Position numbers and translations under genes: made by a program. A stretch of DNA of 11,527 bases, taken from assembly GCA_964618415.1 (NCBI GenBank), contig CAZUAT010000075.1, positions 1-11,527 on the forward strand, written 5' to 3'. Every line of letters begins with the position of its first letter. Positions within the stretch are counted from its first letter, which is position 1. This document shows, in pieces, positions 7,982 through 11,527 of the stretch. Below the pieces are notes generated by a model. That model ran no database searches and was not told the DNA's origin. It worked only from the letters and a program-made list of their open reading frames with translations. The stretch is from JACTMI01 sp964618415 (GTDB lineage: Bacteria > Acidobacteriota > Thermoanaerobaculia > Multivoradales > JAGPDF01).

Positions 7982-9954
7982 GCGCCTCCCCCGCCCTTTC
8001 CGGCCAGATTCGCATCCTCGCGGTCGACGACCAGCCGGAGAACATCGAGCTGCTGGCGGCGATTCTGGGCGACGAAGGGTACGCCGTCGCTTCGGCCCAC
8101 GACGGAGTGGCCGCTCTCGAAGCGGTCGAACGCGGGACGCCGCACGCTGTGCTGCTCGACGTGATGATGCCCCGGATCGACGGATTCGAGGTCTGCCGGC
8201 GCCTCAAGACGTCGCGCGCGAGCTGCTTCGTCCCGATCGTCCTGCTGACCGCCCTGTCGGACGTCGAGAGCAAAGTGCGCGGCCTGGAGGTCGGCGCGGA
8301 CGACTTCCTGAACAAGCCGTTCCACCGCGCCGAGCTGCTCACCCGGCTGCGCTCCCTGCTGCGCATCCGAGCCCTGCGCGACGAGCTGGACTCGACCGAG
8401 GCGGTGATGTTCAGCATGGTCGACCTGCTCGAAGGCAAGCTTCCGCGCACACGGCATCACTCGCTGCGCGTCGCCGCCACCGCGGTCGGAGCCGGGCGTC
8501 GGCTGGGCATGCAGGCGCGCACCCTGCAGGATCTCGCTTCGGCGGCGCTGCTGCACGACATCGGCAAGCTCGGCGTCGCCGAGTCGGTGCTGCTGAAGTC
8601 GCCGCACGAACGGACCCCGGACGAAGAGGAGACGTTCCGCAGCCACCCCGCGCTGGGCCGACGCATCCTCGAGCCGATCGCCTCGCTGGCCGGCGCCCTG
8701 CCGCTCATCCTGCACCACCACGAACGGCTCGATGGCAGCGGCTACCCAGACGGGCTCGCGGGCGACGACCTCGGTCCGGCGGTCGAGCTCCTGGCGGCCG
8801 CCAACCGGCTCGACGTGGCGCGGATCGAACAGGCCGCCAGCGATCGGAGCCAGGCGGCGGCGATGCTGCGCGAGGATGCGGCGCGCGGCCTCTTCGGGCT
8901 GCGAACCGCCGAGGCGGTGATCGAAGCGGCGGCCGACATCGCGGCCGAGCCCGCGCTCGAGACGATTCTCCCCGTGCCGGTCGCCGAGCCCGGTGGCTCC
9001 ATTCTCGTCGCCGACGACAACCCGACCAACCGGCAGCTCTATCGTGAGCTGCTCGAGCAGGAGGGCTTCCGGGTCACCGTCGCGGCCGACGGCGAGGCGG
9101 CGCTGGCGGCCTGGCAGACCGAACGGCCCGACCTGCTGATCCTGGACGTCCGGATGCCGGGCATCCCGGGCGACGAGGTCTGCCGGCGCGTGAAAGCCGA
9201 GCCCGGATCGGCGTTCCTGCCGGTCGTCCTGGTGACCGCCTACGAGGAGCGCGACTCGCGCCGGCGCGCAATCAATGCGGCGGCCGACGACCTGCTGATC
9301 TCTCCGGTCAACCGGCTCGAACTGGTGGCGCGGGTGCGCTCGCTGCTGCGCCTGCGCATCTACCACCAGGACCTGGTGCGACACGAGCAGGTCGTGCTCT
9401 CGCTGTCGGCCGCACTGGAAGCAAAGGACGCCTACACCCGCGGCCACAGCCAGCGGGTGGGTGAGTTCTCGCGGCGGCTGGCGCTCGAGTTCGGCCAGAG
9501 CGAAGAGGAGGCGGATCGCCTCCAACTCGGCGGGCTGTTGCACGACCTGGGCAAGATCGCTGTCCCGGAGGCGGTGCTGCACAAGCCCGGCCGGTTGACC
9601 GACGAAGAGTTTGCTCTCGTGATGACGCATCCGGTCGTCGGCTGGGAGATCTGCCGGCGCCTGCGCAGCGCCGAACCGGTCCTCGACATCATCCGCTTCC
9701 ACCACGAGCGGTTCGACGGCAGCGGCTATCCGGATCACCTGGCGGGCGAGGCGATCCCGCTGCCGGCGCGCATCCTCGCCGTCGCCGATGCGCTGGACGC
9801 GCTGACCTCCGAGCGCCCCTACCGGGCCGGCCTGTCGATCGACGGCGCGGTGGACCTGCTGCGCGACGAGACTCGGCGCGGCAAGTGGGACCCGGCCGTC
9901 ATCGCGGCCCTCGAACGCCTGCACGCCCGTCGCCAAGCCGACCCCCGCCACTGA
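7978..9954 (+). CDS. REC-HD-GYP-REC-HD-GYP c-di-GMP phosphodiesterase
   Basis: A 658-residue protein with a twice-repeated receiver plus HD-GYP layout. HD-GYP domains hydrolyse c-di-GMP. Receiver 1 (about 11-130) has Asp17/18, Asp61 and Lys113. HD-GYP 1 (about 145-330) keeps Glu152, His161, His193-Asp194 (HDIGK) and HHHERLDGSGYP (246-257), but has Asn276 where the VAD aspartate is expected and lacks RPYR. Receiver 2 (342-455) has Asp346/347 and Asp390, but Ser442 replaces the conserved lysine. HD-GYP 2 (about 470-650) looks fully intact: Glu481, His490, His522-Asp523, His575-His576, GSGYP (581-585), Asp604 and RPYR (from 613). The ATG overlaps the preceding stop as ATGA, with GAGGAGG (7965-7971) as ribosome site. 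Likely the c-di-GMP output of the upstream kinase. The stop runs into the palindromic element at 9957. Confidence 0.93.
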   Translation: MSASPALSGQIRILAVDDQPENIELLAAILGDEGYAVASAHDGVAALEAVERGTPHAVLLDVMMPRIDGFEVCRRLKTSRASCFVPIVLLTALSDVESKVRGLEVGADDFLNKPFHRAELLTRLRSLLRIRALRDELDSTEAVMFSMVDLLEGKLPRTRHHSLRVAATAVGAGRRLGMQARTLQDLASAALLHDIGKLGVAESVLLKSPHERTPDEEETFRSHPALGRRILEPIASLAGALPLILHHHERLDGSGYPDGLAGDDLGPAVELLAAANRLDVARIEQAASDRSQAAAMLREDAARGLFGLRTAEAVIEAAADIAAEPALETILPVPVAEPGGSILVADDNPTNRQLYRELLEQEGFRVTVAADGEAALAAWQTERPDLLILDVRMPGIPGDEVCRRVKAEPGSAFLPVVLVTAYEERDSRRRAINAAADDLLISPVNRLELVARVRSLLRLRIYHQDLVRHEQVVLSLSAALEAKDAYTRGHSQRVGEFSRRLALEFGQSEEEADRLQLGGLLHDLGKIAVPEAVLHKPGRLTDEEFALVMTHPVVGWEICRRLRSAEPVLDIIRFHHERFDGSGYPDHLAGEAIPLPARILAVADALDALTSERPYRAGLSIDGAVDLLRDETRRGKWDPAVIAALERLHARRQADPRH

Positions 9955-9956
9955 AA

Positions 9957-10033
9957 AAATTCGGTCAGAGGCCATTTCCGGCTAAGTCGTTGCAGACATG
10001 CGACTTGCGAGGAAATGGCCTCTGACCGAATTT
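9957..10033. repeat. Palindromic element, 23-bp inverted repeat with inner stem
   Basis: Bases 9957-9979 and 10011-10033 are perfect reverse complements over 23 bp (core TCGGTCAGAGGCC on the left arm). Between them is a second stem, AAGTCG (9984-9989) with CGACTT (10001-10006), around an 11-nt loop. The A-run of the left arm begins directly at the stop codon of the HD-GYP gene. The base composition is clearly lower in GC than its neighbours. The stem is longer than most intrinsic terminators and looks like a dispersed palindromic (REP/MITE-like) element. It may also terminate transcription, especially on the minus strand, where the A-run becomes a U-run after the hairpin. No transposase or clear target duplication is seen. 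Confidence 0.75.
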
Positions 10034-10050
10034 CTCGGTACAGGAAAGTG

Positions 10051-10059
10051 TGCAATAAT
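10051..10059 (+). promoter_or_regulatory. Candidate extended -10 promoter of the helicase gene
   Basis: TGCAATAAT reads as an extended -10 (TGn followed by AATAAT, five of six matches). The spot 17 bases upstream (TTTCTC, 10031-10036) is a poor -35 and overlaps the end of the palindromic element. Transcription would start near 10066 and give a leader of about 140 nt. Confidence 0.4.
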
Positions 10060-10205
10060 GGCGACCGTAACGCGCGGCCCCGGTCCCGGGGCCCCGAACG
10101 GCGGCCCTCCCCGGCAAGTTCCTCCGTTTTTCACCCCCAGTATCGCCGGACACCTTGCGGTGCCTCGCCCGGAGTTCGTCCGCGCAGCCCGCGTCAGGAG
10201 TCAGA
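10060..10205 (+). other. Structured 5' leader of the helicase gene
   Basis: No gene is visible here. The stretch holds a strong GC hairpin (GGCCCCGG 10076-10083 with CCGGGGCC 10086-10093, opening to a loop of at least 4 nt), a TTTTT run at 10127-10131, and a small stem-loop CACC-TTGC-GGTG near 10151-10162. It ends in AGGAG (10196-10200), the ribosome site, 5 bases before the ATG. No named riboswitch or cold-shock leader is recognised. Confidence 0.4.
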
Positions 10206-11527
10206 ATGTCGTTTGATTCTCTCGGTCTCGATCCCCGCCTGCTCGCCGCCGTGCAAAAGCTCGGCTACGAGAAAGCCACGCCGATCCAGACCGACGCCAT
10301 CCCCGCCGCCCTCGCCGGTCGCGACATGATCGCCTGCGCCGCCACCGGCAGCGGCAAGACGGCCGCCTTCATGCTGCCCGTCCTGCAGCGTCTGCTCGAC
10401 GGTCCGCGCGGCCGCGTCCGTGCGCTCGTACTCACGCCCACCCGCGAGCTCGCGGCGCAGATCGAGGAGAACCGCGCCGCCCTCGCCGCCGGGACCGGCC
10501 TGCGCGGCGCCGCCATCTACGGCGGCGTCGGCATGGTTCCGCAGGAGCAGGCTCTGCGCCGTGGCGTCGACGTGATCGTCGCCACCCCGGGCCGGCTGCT
10601 CGACCACCTCCAGAACCCGTACGCGAAGCTCGACGCCGTCGAAGTGCTGGTCGTGGACGAGGCCGACCGGATGTTCGATATGGGCTTCCTGCCCGACGTC
10701 AAGCGGATCCTCGCCCGCCTGCCCGCCTCGCGCCAGAACCTGATGTTCTCCGCCACCATGCCGCCGGAGATCGCCCGCCTGTCGCGCGAGATCCTGAGCA
10801 ATCCGGTCTCGATCGCCGTCGAGCGCAAGGCCGCACCGGCGCGCGGCATCGACCAGGCGATCTGGCCGGTCGCGCAGGAGCTGAAGTCGTCGCTGCTGCT
10901 CGAGCTGCTGCAGCGCGGCGAGCTGGAGACCGCGCTGGTCTTCACGCGCACCAAGCACCGCGCCAACCGGGTCGCCGAGTGGCTGACCAAGCGCGGCATC
11001 GAGGCCGAGCGCATCCACGGCAACCGCAGCCAGGCCCAGCGCACCGCGGCCCTGGACGGATTCAAGAAGGGGCGCTTCAAGGTCCTGGTGGCCACCGACG
11101 TCGCCGCTCGCGGCATCGACATCGAGGCGCTGCCGCACGTGGTGAACTTCGACGTGCCGGCCCAGTCGGACGACTACATCCACCGCGTCGGCCGCACCGC
11201 GCGCGCCGAGCGCGAGGGTGAGGCGTGGACCTTCGCCTCCCCCGAGGAGGAGGGCGACCTGCGTGCCATCGAGCGCGCCGTCGGTCAGCCGATCCCGCGC
11301 CGCAAGCTCGACGGGTTCGACTACACGAAGCGCAGTGAGGAGAAGCTCGAGATCCCGCTCCAGGAGCGGATCGCGGCGATCCGCGCCCGCAAGAGCGAGG
11401 AGCGCAAGCGGGCGGCCGAGAAGGCGGCCCGGCGTGGCGGTGCCCCGGCACCCCGCGCAGGAGCGGCCTCGGGTCGTCCCGGCGCCGGGCGCCGCAACGG
11501 CCGGCCGGCCGAGGCCGGCACCGGCAC
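10206..11527 (+). CDS. rhlE: DEAD-box ATP-dependent RNA helicase, RhlE type (3' truncated)
   Basis: Open to the window end, 440 codons seen. DEAD-box helicases unwind short RNA duplexes in ribosome assembly, RNA decay and cold adaptation. All motifs are present in order: Q motif (FDSLGL ... GYEKATPIQ), motif I AATGSGKT (Lys51), PTRELA, TPGR, DEAD at 151-154, SAT at 182-184, LVFTRTK, ATDVAARGID, and HRVGRTAR from residue 326. YGGVGMVPQ and the DEADRMFDMGF context are characteristic of the RhlE subgroup rather than DeaD or SrmB. After the core comes a basic, Lys/Arg/Ala/Gly-rich tail (from about residue 380) that continues past the window and probably binds RNA. ATG at 10206 is supported by AGGAG 5 bases upstream. 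The gene has its own promoter candidate and long leader and is separated from the signalling operon by the palindrome, so it is a separate unit. Confidence 0.95.
   Translation, partial: MSFDSLGLDPRLLAAVQKLGYEKATPIQTDAIPAALAGRDMIACAATGSGKTAAFMLPVLQRLLDGPRGRVRALVLTPTRELAAQIEENRAALAAGTGLRGAAIYGGVGMVPQEQALRRGVDVIVATPGRLLDHLQNPYAKLDAVEVLVVDEADRMFDMGFLPDVKRILARLPASRQNLMFSATMPPEIARLSREILSNPVSIAVERKAAPARGIDQAIWPVAQELKSSLLLELLQRGELETALVFTRTKHRANRVAEWLTKRGIEAERIHGNRSQAQRTAALDGFKKGRFKVLVATDVAARGIDIEALPHVVNFDVPAQSDDYIHRVGRTARAEREGEAWTFASPEEEGDLRAIERAVGQPIPRRKLDGFDYTKRSEEKLEIPLQERIAAIRARKSEERKRAAEKAARRGGAPAPRAGAASGRPGAGRRNGRPAEAGTG

Noticed and set aside
7978..9954. Assembly duplication as the reason for the repeated REC-HD-GYP units
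   Set aside because: The two halves differ strongly at the nucleotide level and in key residues, so this is an old biological duplication.
7906..9975. Minus-strand open frame covering the whole HD-GYP gene
   Set aside because: It starts inside the palindromic element and mirrors the codons of the + strand gene; no family motif is seen.
9998..10216. Small open frames reading out of the palindrome on both strands with a shared KWPLTEF peptide
   Set aside because: The shared peptide is only a result of the two arms being inverted copies. There is no ribosome site and no known protein family.

Overview
The window is very GC-rich (roughly 70% by eye), densely coded, and every gene I can support lies on the + strand. 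GTG starts, multidomain receiver/HD-GYP signalling proteins and GC-saturated third codon positions suggest a high-GC soil or environmental bacterium. Acidobacteriota (for example Thermoanaerobaculia-like) or a deltaproteobacterium-like lineage would fit, but there is no rRNA or marker here that settles it.

Layout. (1) 1-1454: two short-chain dehydrogenase/reductase (SDR) genes joined by a GTGA stop/start overlap. The first has a scrambled first ~65 bases, best explained by small indels at the sequence edge. (2) 1462-1489: a 10-bp-stem hairpin that probably ends the SDR operon, followed at once by a candidate promoter placed for a leaderless transcript. (3) 1526-4546: an AbgT-family membrane transporter and, 12 bp later, a MurF-type Mur ligase. 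The ligase keeps the family motifs but has Glu where the usually carbamoylated lysine is expected. (4) 4547-4794: an intergenic stretch with nested inverted repeats. (5) 4795-5289: purE. (6) 5368-9954: a three-gene signalling operon with overlapping genes. It encodes a membrane hybrid histidine kinase with two receivers, a DivK-like single receiver, and a REC-HD-GYP-REC-HD-GYP protein. (7) 9955-10033: a 23-bp near-perfect palindromic element abutting the stop codon of that operon. (8) 10206 to the window end: an RhlE-type DEAD-box RNA helicase, cut by the window end, with its own promoter candidate and a ~140-nt structured leader.

How it fits together. The signalling operon reads as a phosphorelay or branched two-component system: one kinase feeds its own two receivers, the DivK-like protein, and a c-di-GMP phosphodiesterase in which the C-terminal receiver/HD-GYP half has an intact enzyme while the N-terminal HD-GYP domain has lost a metal ligand. 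The AbgT-MurF pair suggests uptake or export linked to amide-ligase chemistry, or simply a displaced peptidoglycan gene. The most noteworthy items are the palindromic element at 9957-10033, the asymmetric double HD-GYP protein, and the MurF lysine replacement. I did not find a defence system, CRISPR array, transposase gene or clearly undescribed system.
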